From Batillaria attramentaria (Eukaryota; Mollusca; Gastropoda; Batillariidae): DNA of 64,000 bases. The number at the start of each line of letters is the position of its first letter. The first letter of the stretch is position 1. Both the position numbers and the translations under genes were made by a program. Below are positions 47,301-56,390 of this stretch, piece after piece. The stretch covers positions 125,001 through 189,000 of the forward strand of contig JACVVK020000331.1 in NCBI GenBank assembly GCA_018292915.2, written 5' to 3'. Below the pieces are notes generated by a model. The model ran no database searches. It worked only from the letters and a program-made list of their open reading frames with translations, and was not told where the DNA came from.

Positions 47301-49568
47301 CTACAACAGTATTTTGGAAGTTTGGAAGTACATGGTTCATGTACCATGACAGCATTTGTTTGAGACACATTCAGGTCTGTTTATCATAGGATAGAACACT
47401 ATAAACTAAAACAAAATTCAACAGGATTTTTTTTTCTAAAGACTGAAGGTTTTTTTGTTGTTGTTGTTGTTGTTTGTTTTGTTTTGTTTTTATTTCGTGG
47501 TCGCGTTTTGTTGTTGTTGTTGTTTGTATTCCCTACCTACTACACATTAAGCGTACAATTCAACTCAAAGTTTTAAGTAAGGTGACTTTTTGGGCACATT
47601 TTATACGTGGTAATTTGGTATACACTTACCAGCGCTCAGCACTTAGCTCCAGGATTTTGACTTTGAAAAATGTCTCGGGCTTGACGTAATCAGAAGATTC
47701 CAGTAAGGTGGTAACATATTGAAGAATATCACCATGTTCCTGTGAAGAAAAAAAAATCGTATTCACCAAGAGATGCGCGAGTGGGATAGACAGGTCTGCA
47801 GCATTTCCAAAGACAATGATAAGTGGTATTTCCAAAATCCCGTTGAAAAAGGGCCGAGTGGCTTAAGACAACTCGTTAGCTGTCTCAAACAATAATGTCA
47901 CACTAAAATGAAGTGAGTGGACAAAATGCTATGCCTGTGTTACTGTTAATTTAGTTGTTTCAGAACCCGTTACTACACATCGTAAATCACTTCCCAAAAG
48001 TAAACACAATTGAAACTACAATCATAAAAATCATAAGTGAAACAAGGTCAGAAGATGATATATGAAAATTACCACCCAACTTTCTGGCTAAAGAGCCGTT
48101 TTCAGTGGATACACACAAGTGCCAGCCCAACAACTTAAATATCAAAACATTTACAATCAATACATGATAAAATCTCCAACAAAATCTTACCCGTAGCCAC
48201 TTACGGCAAATTCCAGTCTTGGCATGTGACAGATCATACAAATACATATATAGCTCTCTGTATTGCGTGTTGTCTGCAGCAGAAAAGTATGTAGCTGAAA
48301 GCGCGTGGGTAAAGTGAATTTGAAACTTTTCTGAGGTTGTTTTGAGTTTTAAAATTTGTTTCAACTACTCACCAAAATCTTACAGAAGGTGACATTGCCC
48401 AGTTTTCCAATACATCGGATACTATTTTGGATTTCTTTCAGTAAGTCCTGCAACAACAAGGAAAGTTGAAGTAAAAGACATGTGCTGATCTACTACAGTG
48501 CCTAATCTGGGTAGTTATATAGCACTTTCTGACATTCTAAACTCACTGATGTTACACGTACTGTAGTAAGTGCTGCAAACACAAAGAGTATATGAAAGAA
48601 AGCTAGCTGGCACTTAAAAACCCATGCATGTACTGCTCAAAATTGGCAAATCTATTTCAGACCAACTGTTTCTGAATTGTCCAGTTAAACAGAACATTTG
48701 ATGCAACATGTAAAGGACGGAGATTATTACAGTATATTCCACAACCCAGTGGACACTTCTGGTCATGCATACATGTATGTACCTACCTGTGGACGGTCGT
48801 CACTGTTCACATGCAGTTCTCCCCAAAAGTTTTCAGCTATTATGTGTCCATTGTATGCCTGACACGCAACTATCAGCTTTGGACGAAACACGGGTCTCTG
48901 CAGAATCAGAATCAGACTAACTTTTAACCGGCATCTGGGCGCAGATATCCGTACAACACATACAAAACTGAACATTAACAGATTGAAAAATCTTTTAAAT
49001 CTAATTCAACTACAAATAATACCGGAACAAACAATGTGACTGAACAACCCATGAGCAAAAAGTTACATCATATATATACATTGCACAACAATGTGGTCAG
49101 GGTACATTATAGAGGACATTACAGATACATTCATTTTGATCTTAGTGTTGGGGTCAATGGATGAAAAGTGGTCAGACAATATCGGCTGGCAATATTTGTC
49201 AGTTATCTAGGTGTCATCAGAATGCCGTGGTCTGTGTGCTCGGACAATTTTTCCAGTCCTCTCAATTTTGTCATAAGCTATGCGTAGGTCATGTTTTGTG
49301 AAATTGTCTTGAGGTATTTTCACGTATCTTTGTGTTGCATAACTTAATATAGTCTGTGTTTGTGTATTTGTTAGCTATGATGTGTGTCACGCTGAAGGTG
49401 GCTTGATCTTCCTGTGCATGTCTTAGCTGTAGATAAGTCCAAGTATCAAACTATGCATATTAAACTATAAATGTTAAAACTCGTATCGCTTTCACTGACG
49501 ATATCAAATGGCTGCTCCTCCCTTCCTTCTTCCTGTCTATGGACAGCAACTGGATTTCTGGTGCCCAT
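35649..49568 (-). CDS. OTU-domain protein, multi-exon (gene extent)
   Basis: Thirteen exons in - order: 49568-49500, 48897-48787, 48447-48384, 48294-48191, 47739-47630, 46843-46741, 46176-46083, 45749-45621, 45550-45440, 44887-44780, 42882-42738, 41999-41701, 35857-35649. They sum to 1656 nt (551 aa) with all phases matching. The N-terminal ~300 residues look mostly helical and match no family I recognise. The C-terminus has OTU cysteine protease features: GDAGNCLFNALSRLYCG with the catalytic Asp/Cys box, HGDWQRYLQLILAASYLARL, and GHYVPL with the catalytic His near the end. OTU enzymes usually cleave ubiquitin chains; related folds also occur in transposon-derived proteins, so host versus domesticated origin is open. 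Weakest points are the 70-nt intron at 45551-45620 and the weak donors of the 44780 and 42738 exons. Confidence 0.6.
35984..36460 (-). repeat. AGGTCA-rich repeat element, copy 1 (inverted)
   Basis: Begins with GGCTCCCTTGTAACA, a diverged form of the terminal repeat of the 38.2-kb element. Contains at least two TCAAGGTCA sites and AATGTCTATCATTATGCCAA-type monomers, in the opposite orientation to 38194-39611. Confidence 0.75.
36739..36872. repeat. (GT)n/(GC)n microsatellite
   Basis: GT run with TCTG interruptions, a GCGCGCGC block and a second short GT run. Confidence 0.95.
37034..37140. repeat. T-rich/GTT low complexity and poly-G
   Basis: Long (GTT)/(T)n tract ending in 15 or more G residues. 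Confidence 0.9.
37360..37555. repeat. Interstitial degenerate telomere-like repeat
   Basis: CCCTAACCC-type units (TTAGGG on the other strand) between 37430 and 37526, mixed with CCCAAACCC and CCCTTACCC, and flanked by TCGCCACA motifs on both sides. Confidence 0.65.
37920..38102 (-). mobile_element. pogo/Tigger-like DNA transposon end
   Basis: Read on the - strand it starts TACAGTCGAACACGGATTAC and continues TCGAAAT...TATCCGAATTTCGAC, the style of terminal repeat seen in pogo/Tigger elements (general knowledge). Only one end is seen and no transposase. Confidence 0.5.
38194..39611 (+). mobile_element. 1.4-kb TIR element built of TCAAGGTCA monomers
   Basis: Perfect 14-bp terminal inverted repeats, TTGGCTCACTTGTG (38194-38207) and CACAAGTGAGCCAA (39598-39611). 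Between them, after a (GT)n tract (38246-38320), runs a tandem array of ~145-155-bp monomers, paired into a ~302-bp higher-order unit in the left part. Each monomer carries an AAGGTCAAGG(T/C)CA core plus ATTTTCTCAGAA and AGA(G/C)(A/G)C(A/C)(C/T)CAAAC(T/C)T. No open reading frame of note, so non-autonomous. It lies in the last intron of the OTU gene. Relatives are at 36, 43.5 and 47 kb. Confidence 0.75.
39682..39800 (+). repeat. CRE-bearing dispersed repeat, copy 2
   Basis: Same-orientation partner of 31525-31660, starting 70 bp after the TIR element. Confidence 0.75.
41152..41303. other. Exon-like segment, strand ambiguous
   Basis: On the + strand a strong acceptor (TTTCTCTTACCCGCAG) precedes DYDRSMSGRSHRITGTEAAE and a stop at 41258-41260. 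On the - strand a GCAG acceptor near 41304 opens SEERVKFKLAGLRRASEG to FDEIFQTSIDRNPA and a good GTAAGA donor at the same place. The - strand version enters in phase 0, so it does not fit between the two OTU exons, but could follow the phase-0 GTATGT donor inside the 42738-42882 exon. Confidence 0.3.
41701..41999 (-). CDS. OTU gene exon: catalytic Asp/Cys half
   Basis: Acceptor TTTTCAG, phase 2 in, phase 1 out at a GTAGGG donor (99 codons). Contains NPGDAGNCLFNALSRLYCG, the OTU catalytic box, then HQFRLGACLFGARNFKRIYE and ends at HGDWQ, which the last exon continues as RYLQLIL. If the donor were skipped the frame would stop 11 codons later. Confidence 0.7.
42270..42530. mobile_element. MITE with inverted ends and 9-bp TSD
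   Basis: Ends CATGTAAAAGTC and GACTTTTACA are inverted. The identical 9-mer TTTGGGCCC flanks both sides (42261-42269, 42531-42539). Internal CCCGGGTTAG/CTAGGCCC dyads. A hAT-like MITE is likely from TSD length. Confidence 0.65.
42738..42882 (-). CDS. OTU gene exon: acidic linker
   Basis: Acceptor GTTTCAG, phase 1 in. Reads KVQLKLVDHCTDEENAQNPE and a hydrophilic linker to LNFTD. The GTAGCT donor used is weak but gives the phase-2 exit the next exon needs; a stronger GTATGT donor upstream exits in phase 0. Reading through gives a stop directly after LNFTDM, so an intron-retained isoform could end here. Confidence 0.5.
43470..44420 (+). repeat. AGGTCA-rich repeat element, copy 3 (right end lost)
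   Basis: Starts TTGGCTCACTTGCGTAACAA like the 38.2-kb element and repeats the same monomers, including GTCAAGGTCAAGGCCAT. No right terminal repeat is visible. Confidence 0.75.
43619..43665 (-). repeat. SINE family A 3' fragment, inverted
   Basis: GGGTGTTTGGGAGTTTTACG and CTTCCACCACG are the reverse of the SINE tail. Only about 45 bp, nested in the AGGTCA-rich element, and the only - strand family A copy seen. Confidence 0.65.
44780..44887 (-). CDS. OTU gene exon: central region
   Basis: Acceptor TTCTACAG, phase 1 to 1. Reads MNDFTYVSMIEWPGCIKTET then EPPVRLRPP. The donor (GTGAAA) is weak; the frame stays open to about 44643. Confidence 0.5.
45088..45170 (-). CDS. OTU gene: possible alternative terminal exon
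   Basis: Acceptor TTTTCTCAG with the same phase-1 entry as the exon at 44887. Encodes HAEFRNALRDWSAGETFRD and ends FEIQ-stop (TGA at 45090-45088). Splicing 45440 to here would give a ~325-aa protein lacking the OTU domain. Confidence 0.4.
45440..45550 (-). CDS. OTU gene exon
   Basis: Donor GTATGT (strong), phase 1 out. WVQIHQNPPNSFKSHGRF then VRDNFIDSAC. The acceptor used (ACTTTAG) follows only 70 nt of intron; an alternative acceptor CTTCTCAG at 45576 would enter in phase 0. Confidence 0.5.
45621..45749 (-). CDS. OTU gene exon with polyhistidine tract
   Basis: Acceptor TTCCTCAG, phase 1, donor GTAAGG. Reads SQFSLAEMPCWKPAFAFAIM then WAD and a run of ten His from a (CAC)n repeat, then TDVYLLQSNT. 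The His tract is unstable-looking trinucleotide repeat coding sequence. Confidence 0.55.
46083..46176 (-). CDS. OTU gene exon
   Basis: Acceptor TTTTGCAG, donor GTAAGA, phase 0 to 1 (31 codons). LWEQVYNSRHRRDTLYLVQI then GIYQDPGEQFA. Confidence 0.7.
46741..46843 (-). CDS. OTU gene exon
   Basis: Acceptor TTTTTTAG, donor GTTAGT, phase 2 to 0. CWDLLETYPDAVIDSTMGGA then RALRVKSLFDIRQ. Confidence 0.7.
47030..47290 (-). repeat. AGGTCA-rich repeat element, copy 4 (inverted, short)
   Basis: Contains AAACTTTGATGTCCCTAGTA and TTTTTGAGAAAATG monomer parts in the same orientation as the 36-kb copy, ending with the terminal-repeat relative GTTACATAAGTGACAGCCAA. Confidence 0.65.
47630..47739 (-). CDS. OTU gene exon
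   Basis: Acceptor TTCACAG, donor GTAAGT, phase 0 to 2 (36 codons). EHGDILQYVTTLLESSDYVK then FFKVKILELSAER, amphipathic helices. Confidence 0.72.
48191..48294 (-). CDS. OTU gene exon
   Basis: Acceptor CTTTCAG, donor GTAAGA, phase 1 to 0. YFSAADNTQYRELYMYLYDL then HAKTGICRKWLR. Confidence 0.72.
48384..48447 (-). CDS. OTU gene exon
   Basis: Acceptor GTTGCAG, donor GTAAGA, phase 0 to 1. DLLKEIQNSIRCIGKLGNV. A second donor (GTGAGT) 12 nt downstream exits in phase 0 and does not fit the next exon. Confidence 0.68.
48787..48897 (-). CDS. OTU gene exon
   Basis: Acceptor TTCTGCAG, donor GTAGGT, phase 0 to 0 (37 codons). RPVFRPKLIVACQAYNGHII then ENFWGELHVNSDDRPQ, predicted beta strands. Confidence 0.72.
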
Positions 49569-49585
49569 CTTCAACCTCCAAACTC
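49500..49585 (-). CDS. OTU gene first coding exon
   Basis: Acceptor TTGTGCAG at 49585, then a short 5' leader and ATG at 49568 in good context (AAGATGG). Reads MGTRNPVAVHRQEEGREEQP and leaves in phase 0 at GTCAGT. It enters the next exon in frame (FDI-RPVFRP). Confidence 0.55.
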
Positions 49586-50103
49586 CTGCACAAATCAAGA
49601 AACAGTCAGTAAACATCAATGCAGACAGATGGTGAGATGGAGCTACAGATGAACTGTACAATATCTGACACGCACACCGTATTTGGGGGCACAACAAAAT
49701 TTTATTGTCAACAGTACATGAAAACAACACATATGTAAATGAAGAAGTCAACCAAGGCAACAGTGCTTTGTCAGCCTCAATATTCTGAAACACCAAATAT
49801 AAAAAGGTCTGGACTTATGACTCGTTACTTACTACTATTTCCAACACTTTTAAAACATCCGTTTTCCAACAAGAGACCAATTTTGTACGCTACCTCTTCA
49901 CCTGAGCGAAACGAGACGAAACAAATTCGGTAAAGCCTCGGTCACAGGGGTGTTATGTTGTGTATGAACACACAGGTCAAGCATTTGCATCCCTTCGCAG
50001 CGCAGACGATCGAAGGTCTGGTTAAATTACCCAACCCCACAGTCTTGATCTCGGAAGCTTCACCTCACCAAGGCATACTAAAACCAAAACTGATCAGACA
50101 GTC

Positions 50104-50112
50104 TATATAAAG
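50104..50112 (+). promoter_or_regulatory. TATA-like box on + strand
   Basis: TATATAAAG in GC-neutral surroundings. No + strand gene could be assigned downstream, so it may be fortuitous. Confidence 0.2.
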
Positions 50113-50446
50113 AACACTCTGCTCATTCTCTGCAGACCACACACTCCACCTGGAATAAAAATTTCAGCACTTTAACTGAGTCCACACCGGCGGTACACGC
50201 GATCCGCCGATCATCACTGAAACCCCGGTTGCGAGAGTGTCTGAAGGAGTATCTTTCTGAACTGTCAATGTCCAAAGCATATGTACTTTGAGCACACCGG
50301 TTCCCCAACTGCAATGTCTGATCTATACTTTTACACCTTTTGCAAAATAAATCCACCTGTGCTATTTTCGTCGTGATAACATTCAGAAGCGCGCATGCAG
50401 GGTCCCTGTGTGACTCAGAGTCAAATATGCCAGCTCAGTATGGGAT

Positions 50447-50500
50447 CCGTACCCCCCCCCCCCCCCCCCAAAGAAGCCAAAAAAAAAAAAAAAAAAAAGG
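50447..50500. repeat. Poly-C / poly-A homopolymers
   Basis: 18-19 C residues, short gap, then about 19 A residues. Confidence 0.95.
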
Positions 50501-51100
50501 CTAGAAGCAGCCCGGCAAGATTTTGTATGGGCAAATTCAGGAAAACTTCTAGTGTAAACGCTATGCTCACCAGACTCAGACGGTGAAACTTTGTCTCAAG
50601 AAGAAGAAGAGCTACACGCTTGTCTATCCAAAACAACGCATGACAGATCAACAGCATCAGTACGGAAGCAAAATATACAACCATGAATGCCACTGACATC
50701 ACTTCCGGTTTAGAAATGTTGCGTCATGACACCCTCGGACGCCATCTTGGAAACGGTCGTTCACCACGAAAAGAAAAACCCTCGCATATACAGCTGTGTC
50801 TCACACGCAATATGTCTCCGTACAAGGTCTCACAAATACTGAGCATATGAAGTTCACGTTTGCTGTGTGGACCTCGATTTTCACCCCCGGAGCGCCTACG
50901 CCATACCCTTTGCCCAACACCTCTTTTCGTCGAACACTGAAAAAGCATAACTGACGTTCTCAAAGTATTGAAGGGCGACAGGCTTGTTTATATCACTCCA
51001 GTGTATTTTTTTAGGAATTAGGAATAAGATTTGCTCAACTGAAACTCACTAAAAACGGCCGATTGTTGAACGGACAGATTTTTTACCTCTCAATATTCTC

Positions 51101-51115
51101 GGAATGTTCTAGAAC
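51101..51115. promoter_or_regulatory. Perfect three-unit heat shock element
   Basis: GGAATGTTCTAGAAC gives GAA-nn-TTC-nn-GAA with exact spacing, the binding site of HSF trimers (established). It lies about 0.4 kb inside the transcribed side of the proposed OTU gene promoter. Confidence 0.55.
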
Positions 51116-51523
51116 TTGATGGCCACCTTCGTCTTTCTCTCTTCTAGTTGCTATTAGCCAAATGCGCCGTGAGAGATGTTCTTTAGTTTGAGCAAATTCA
51201 GTGGAGAGCGATGGAGCCACTTCAGTCTGTACAAACTAATGAATACTCATAAATACCATCCTTTCTTGGCTCAAGCGATAGTAATGTGTATGGCGGAGCT
51301 GAACTGGTTCTATCAGGCTAGTACGAGGACAAGCGTGACCAGCAGGCATTTGATCGTCCAAATACATCAATATGTGTCCTTGCGGCTAACCGGCGAATCA
51401 AAATGCCACCAGTTTCTTCTTTCAGCTGAAGCCTCAGTGACACCATAATCATCGTGACTCCCCAAAAGCGACGCAACTTCCATGTCAATCAACATTAATA
51501 CAAATAAAACGGTTTCAGCTCAC

Positions 51524-51668
51524 CTTCTCTGAATCAAGTGTCCGTCAGGCAAATCCCGAATAGCCGAGTAGTGGTAGTGGATATGTCTGGAGTCAGCACA
51601 AGATTCAACTCCAACCAGAACTTGGAATATGGTTACCTGTGTCGGCGTCCCAGTTGTCCCACTACAAA
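51524..51668 (-). other. Candidate 5' UTR exon of the OTU gene
   Basis: Starts about 25-30 nt downstream of the TATA box and ends at a GTGAGC donor. Spliced to the acceptor at 49585 it would put ATG 49568 first. A related donor context exists at 58518. Confidence 0.4.
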
Positions 51669-51691
51669 ATCTCTTAACAGCGGTAATGGGC

Positions 51692-51740
51692 CTTATATAC
51701 ACGTGTCTCTTCCGTGTATGATACTGAGTGGCCAATCGAA
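51692..51740 (-). promoter_or_regulatory. TATA / E-box / CCAAT promoter, - strand
   Basis: Read on the - strand: ATTGG (CCAAT box, 51732-51736), CACGTG E-box (51700-51705) and TATATAAG (51692-51699), in the order and spacing of a core promoter. Suggested driver of the OTU gene. Confidence 0.5.
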
Positions 51741-52301
51741 TTTGAGCTTACGTAACTGCTCGGCACTGTTCGGCTATGCTCAAACCTATTCACGATCATG
51801 CCCGAAGTATGCCTTATAGCCTTGCCCGCGCGGCGGAGTTGAAATTGACGGCGACAGGTTTAGTTTTGTTATGGCGGGTGTCGGCAATGTGCTCTGAAAC
51901 GACGTGCTGCCGGGCTGCGCCCAGTTTCTCCCACATGCAATTTGTTGCATGCATATGATTACATATACTACCACAAAAAATAAAAGATCACTAGCCAAAA
52001 CAAGCATAATGCATGCCAAAAAATCACGGCCAATAACAGGATAATTATGCCGACAGTGCTCATCTTCGAGTGGGTCAAAGAGCGTGTCATTTGCCTTCGC
52101 GCGCGGATATGTTGTCTGTTTCTCGTGATCAGATGTGTACACGCAAAGAGCGCGGAGGTCCTTATAAAGGTGGTGCTTGCCCTAAAAACTCACTTACTCT
52201 GAAAAATGTGGTCAGCGAGATACTCGGATGTTTATGGTAATATGCAGGGAATATATAAAATAAATGAACATGGGACACAACCACACAGTGCGACATTGTG
52301 C

Positions 52302-52309
52302 GTGCGTGC

Positions 52310-52388
<79 letters not shown>

Positions 52389-52391
52389 CGC

Positions 52392-52471
<80 letters not shown>
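52302..52471. repeat. (GT)n microsatellite
   Basis: About 165 bp of GT with one GCGTGCGCGC interruption; the longest pure GT array in the window. Confidence 0.97.
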
Positions 52472-52475
<4 letters not shown>

Positions 52476-52779
52476 CCAAATCCTTAATTTGTTTTTAAAT
52501 ACTGAAACCCTTTTAGGGCAGACATATTAAAAGGTAAAAAGACAGGATCGCACACAGTACGTTATGTTGACCTAGTTGCCATCGCACCACAACCGAGGCG
52601 GCGGATCTGCCATGAGAATTGCATCGCTGGCGTTGTTGTTGTCACCGCGTGCCTTAACGAGTAAATAAAAAATCTGTACACATGTATTCAAACAATCGAC
52701 ACTGACATTTCTGATTTACCTTTCCATTTTTTTTAATTTTTTTTAATCAAATTCTCTTTTGACTCTTTGATTGTGCGAC

Positions 52780-52885
52780 TTCATGAAGCCCCTTTCAAGA
52801 GAAATGAGTCAATGCGGTGACTCGCACTAACTTCATACCCTGCACTGCACACCGACTGATACTCAGCCTGTGGACACCTGCAGTA
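52780..52885 (+). repeat. Dispersed repeat, copy 1
   Basis: CCCCTTTCAAGAGAAATGAGTC and CACTGCACACCG correspond in order to 61168-61275. Unnamed interspersed repeat. Confidence 0.5.
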
Positions 52886-53444
52886 GAACCTGTACCAGTT
52901 GGCCGGCTTCAATTACCAAGTCCCCGGTAAAATACAATCTTTGACAAAGGAGGCTTCCACAGAGACCTAGCCGCCTATATTTAGGTTCTCCACGGCAGTC
53001 CACATCCTTCAGAAATGGCCTCTTCTGTCATATACCACTGCTATTCAACTGTCCATGAATATTACAATCTAATGGACAAAAAGTGGGTGGAATGGCACAG
53101 CGAAGTACCGCATTATCTACTTGTCAAGTCGTTTATACGAGTCACATTTTCTCAAAAAGAAAATTCTGAAGGTGGCTGATTTTCACCTGGAGCAGCATAA
53201 ACAGAATACATGCATGGTGGAGCAAAAGTGTTGAAAGTGTTCACTGTACTAGTACTATTAAAGTACGAGGCAACAATTAACAATGAGGTGGAAACAGCTT
53301 TTAGAGTCACCGCTGACATTTCGCTCAACCCAAATTTACCAAGAGCTACCAATACTGCTGTCGGGCGTTCTCTCCGGGTACTCCGGCTTCCTCCCTCTCT
53401 GCTTTGGAAATGTTCAGCCCACCAACTTTGAAAAATAAATGCAA

Positions 53445-53545
53445 TTCTAAAATTCCGAAACTTAAATAGCTGAGCTGAGCCTTCGCACCACGTGATTGTA
53501 ATGCGTTTACGTCCAGTGTGTGAGGGAATGCGTGTGCTTCACTTG
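53445..53545 (+). repeat. Dispersed ~105-bp repeat, copy 2
   Basis: Partner of 15318-15425, immediately left of the truncated family B SINE. Confidence 0.6.
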
Positions 53546-53546
53546 A

Positions 53547-53949
53547 GGCTCGGCTCCTACCCAGAGCGGGTGTGCTATGGGCCCAATGCGGAGGCTGTTG
53601 CCACACAGCCGTGATTCACCCACTTAACGGGTGCGGCTTTGGGGGGTGCTTCCCTTGGTATGACACGTCTTATGATGTGGATGATTACACACCGGCACCA
53701 GAGGTGCCGTAGTTCCCAGGCCTGGTTAACTCCGGGATATTTATGACAGGAAGCGTGGAATGCGGCCCTGTCCCGCAGTCCCAAACCACACGGACCTCCA
53801 TAGCATCATCTTACCATCATCCTCATCTCCATCATCATGCATGATTTTTTTAAAAAAATGCCCCAGCTTTCGAGCCCTCCGTGGATTCCACTTCATGACC
53901 TGGGAGGAATATCACTGAAGCTGGCAAAGACTTGGGGCAGAAAAAAAAA
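53547..53949 (+). repeat. tRNA-derived SINE (family B), 5' truncated
   Basis: Begins at the body (CGGCTCCTACCCAGAGCGGG), lacking the tRNA-like head, and ends in poly-A. Typical of incomplete reverse transcription. Confidence 0.9.
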
Positions 53950-53995
53950 TCACTCGTAGATCAGATAACAAGTGCAGAACTGCCTAGACCCTGAA

Positions 53996-54653
53996 ATTTC
54001 ACTCATAGCAGCAGCTCACCACAGCATTCTCCCCATGTGACAACTCTGTACACAAACAGTTATTTCTTTTGACTGATGAAAACTGTATGTTCACGAGGGT
54101 ACACAAACACTGCAGTCTACTTATGCGTATGCAGTCTTACTTATGTACTTACAACTGCCTACCACTCCACTGCAAGCATGTCTCAATCCAGCATCGAAGA
54201 GATTTTCAAAGAGAACCTACTTGCACGCTACCGAACACACCACAAATATCTGATTCCAAAAGAAGACTACTACAAACTCGTGGAGAGTGTGAAATCTACT
54301 GCTGGTGGTGGTCAGAGAAAGAGCAGAAACGACTATTATCTCCTGACCAAGAAAGTGTGCTTCACGGAAGGGGGGAGGGGAAGGTGGGGGGCAGGGCTGA
54401 TAGGCCAGAGGCACGAAAATTCAAACAACAGGGGAGCGGGGATTTTCATTATTCCATTTACATGTATACATTTGCAAGAACGCGTTCTAAACAACTGAAA
54501 ATCTCAACATTAAAGATAATGTATAAAGCACATGATAATAATAATAATAATGAAGACTGTTCACACATAATTTCAAAATCCTATCTGAAACTGTGAGTGA
54601 GAAAATTTCGAACCCCTTCTGGGTATCAAGCGATATTTCACTCATAGCAGCAG
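53996..54653 (+). mobile_element. Insertion bounded by 19-bp direct repeats
   Basis: The exact 19-mer ATTTCACTCATAGCAGCAG occurs at 53996-54014 and 54635-54653. The ~620 bp between contains the integrase-like ORF at 54178 and a short (AAT)n tract near its right end. The direct repeats look like a target-site duplication from retroposition. Confidence 0.45.
54178..54498 (+). pseudogene. N-terminal fragment of a KRBA2-like / Ginger-type integrase gene
   Basis: ATG 54178 opens MSQSSIEEIFKENLLARYRT and then HKYLIPKEDYYKLVESVKS and NDYYLLTKK. This resembles the N-terminal module of integrase-bearing transposon proteins annotated as KRAB-A domain protein 2-like (family recollection, not searched). 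After about residue 60 the sequence becomes low complexity and no integrase core follows. Either a first exon ending at a GTGTGC donor near 54354 or a truncated relic. Confidence 0.4.
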
Positions 54654-54834
54654 TATATAACATATAACAATGTACAAGTTTTCAAGCCTCTAATAAGAAG
54701 CTTCAGCATCTGAGGTTGAAGATAAATGTAGAAGGTTCGACAATGTAGGGAATGGACTGTAATGCTAATGCAATCCTGACCTGAGGTCCCTTTATCCTTT
54801 GTCTGACTTATACGTTTACCTACAACAAATATAT

Positions 54835-55183
54835 TTAGCATAAGGGTGTTGAAAATAGTACCCTTGCGCATACGCGTTGCACAAAGATCTCGTAACTTTT
54901 CAGAGAGGGATGAAAGCTGGTTTGGCTTTTAGTGGGTCTGCAAAAGTGAATCAGCGGCGGTGAGAAAATGATTGTTGAAGGTTTCAGGAGAAATTGTAGT
55001 TGTTGTACGTGTTTGGTTTGGTTTAGTAAAAGAATTAGGCGCTCGCCTTTCGGAAATAATGTCTTTATTGTTGTCTGCGATTTCGTGAAAATGCGCTCTC
55101 TTAGCAAGGATTTTGACCCGATTGCGCTGCTCGCGATACACTGAGAACTTTTTCTCTCGTTTGAGTGAATTCCTCGTTGCCAT
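54835..55183 (-). mobile_element. LINE fragment (endonuclease-RT linker)
   Basis: The - strand reads FSVYREQRNRVKILAKRAHF (the YxxxRNxV-K-A-Y/F pattern before LINE reverse transcriptases) and later ISPETFNNHFLTAADSLL (the phrase that precedes the RT domain). The region between is shortened, and a stop follows soon after. Degenerate, partial copy. Confidence 0.65.
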
Positions 55184-55444
55184 GGCTTGTTTAATATCAG
55201 CAGTTCATGTTTGATACAATAACTGGTTACGAGAAACACTCGGAATTGAGGAACTAGAGAAAACCCAAGTGGCCGATGAGAGAGAAAACAAAATGTAAAA
55301 AGCAGTCCGCAGACTGACTCAGGGGCGCAGCCAACAACTGTCAACAATAACAGTTTTCGATCACTCGCGAACACATCGGCAAGTTTATCTCCAGAGAAAA
55401 TAAACCACCACTCTCTCACTGAAAACACGTTCCATGAACCCACT

Positions 55445-56340
55445 CTACTCAGATATGCCTCTTATATATATGTAAGTTACTCCGCTACACGAATCGATTA
55501 AACTCAGTAATACCCCCCCCCCCCACCCCCACTGAAGCACAAATGTGTATTTTACGAACATATACATAAGACACATATCACTGGCGCGTATTTCCACTGC
55601 TAATCCAGACACAACTGGGTGAATACACGCTACCCAAAAATGTCACGACTGCCATTTTCAGCTCACCGAATGCCTCTTTTCATTCGTTCACAGACACTGA
55701 GGCCAAATGCCCTGACTCAGTTTCACACAGAAGAACTTACACGGCAGAACTGAAAAGTTCTTTTTACAACCTTGCCGGTTGAGAATGGTTCTGCGAGGTG
55801 AAAGTTTGTATCTCGTTGGTTACGCCGAGACTGAATGTGGCTAGAACAGTGTAATTCAACCGCTCGGATACTGAGAAACACGATACTGACTTTGAGTTTG
55901 TGGGTCAATCTACATGAGTCAGCTGCTCCACCTCCAGGCTCGGTTGAATTTCTCAACTGAACCGATAGACGGTGTACCGTCAGTTGGCCAACACTGACTG
56001 GCTGCAGCCGGGACTGATTTTCAAGTGGGCACAGCGGACACGTTCATTTATTATGCTAAATGGGAAGTCTTGACTGGATTGGAATATAACTTGCCGCCAG
56101 GTGCGTTTAAAAGTCCCCGTGTTGTTTGAATGGCAGGTGAGATCGGCATAGTTAATGGCCATCGACATAGCAGTGAAGGCAGCACTGAGAAAGACTCGGA
56201 CGACTGAACTAGTCGATTCGAACTTGAAGAGAGTCTAAGCGAGTCAGTAGGCGGGGTTGGGGAGGAGGTAATGAGCTGGGTTCAGCTTAGCCACATGGTT
56301 TGTCTGAACATCAAGTCAGTCGCAAGGCGGCTGTTCTGTT
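55445..56340. other. Non-coding stretch, nothing recognised
   Basis: Short frames only, with a C-rich tract at 55514-55530. No exon or mobile element identified. Confidence 0.4.
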
Positions 56341-56342
56341 GT

Positions 56343-56345
<3 letters not shown>

Positions 56346-56380
<35 letters not shown>
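56346..56380. repeat. (GA)n microsatellite
   Basis: GA run directly next to the foldback element. Confidence 0.95.
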
Positions 56381-56382
<2 letters not shown>

Positions 56383-56390
56383 TAAAATAA

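Noticed and set aside
49903..49925. Interferon-response-like element (GCGAAACGAGACGAAAC)
   Set aside because: The two GAAAC blocks are not at the spacing required for an ISRE, and the site is not convincingly placed relative to a start.
54835..55443. 202-codon - strand open frame
   Set aside because: It overlaps, in another frame, the LINE linker fragment, which has recognisable family phrases; the long frame has none.
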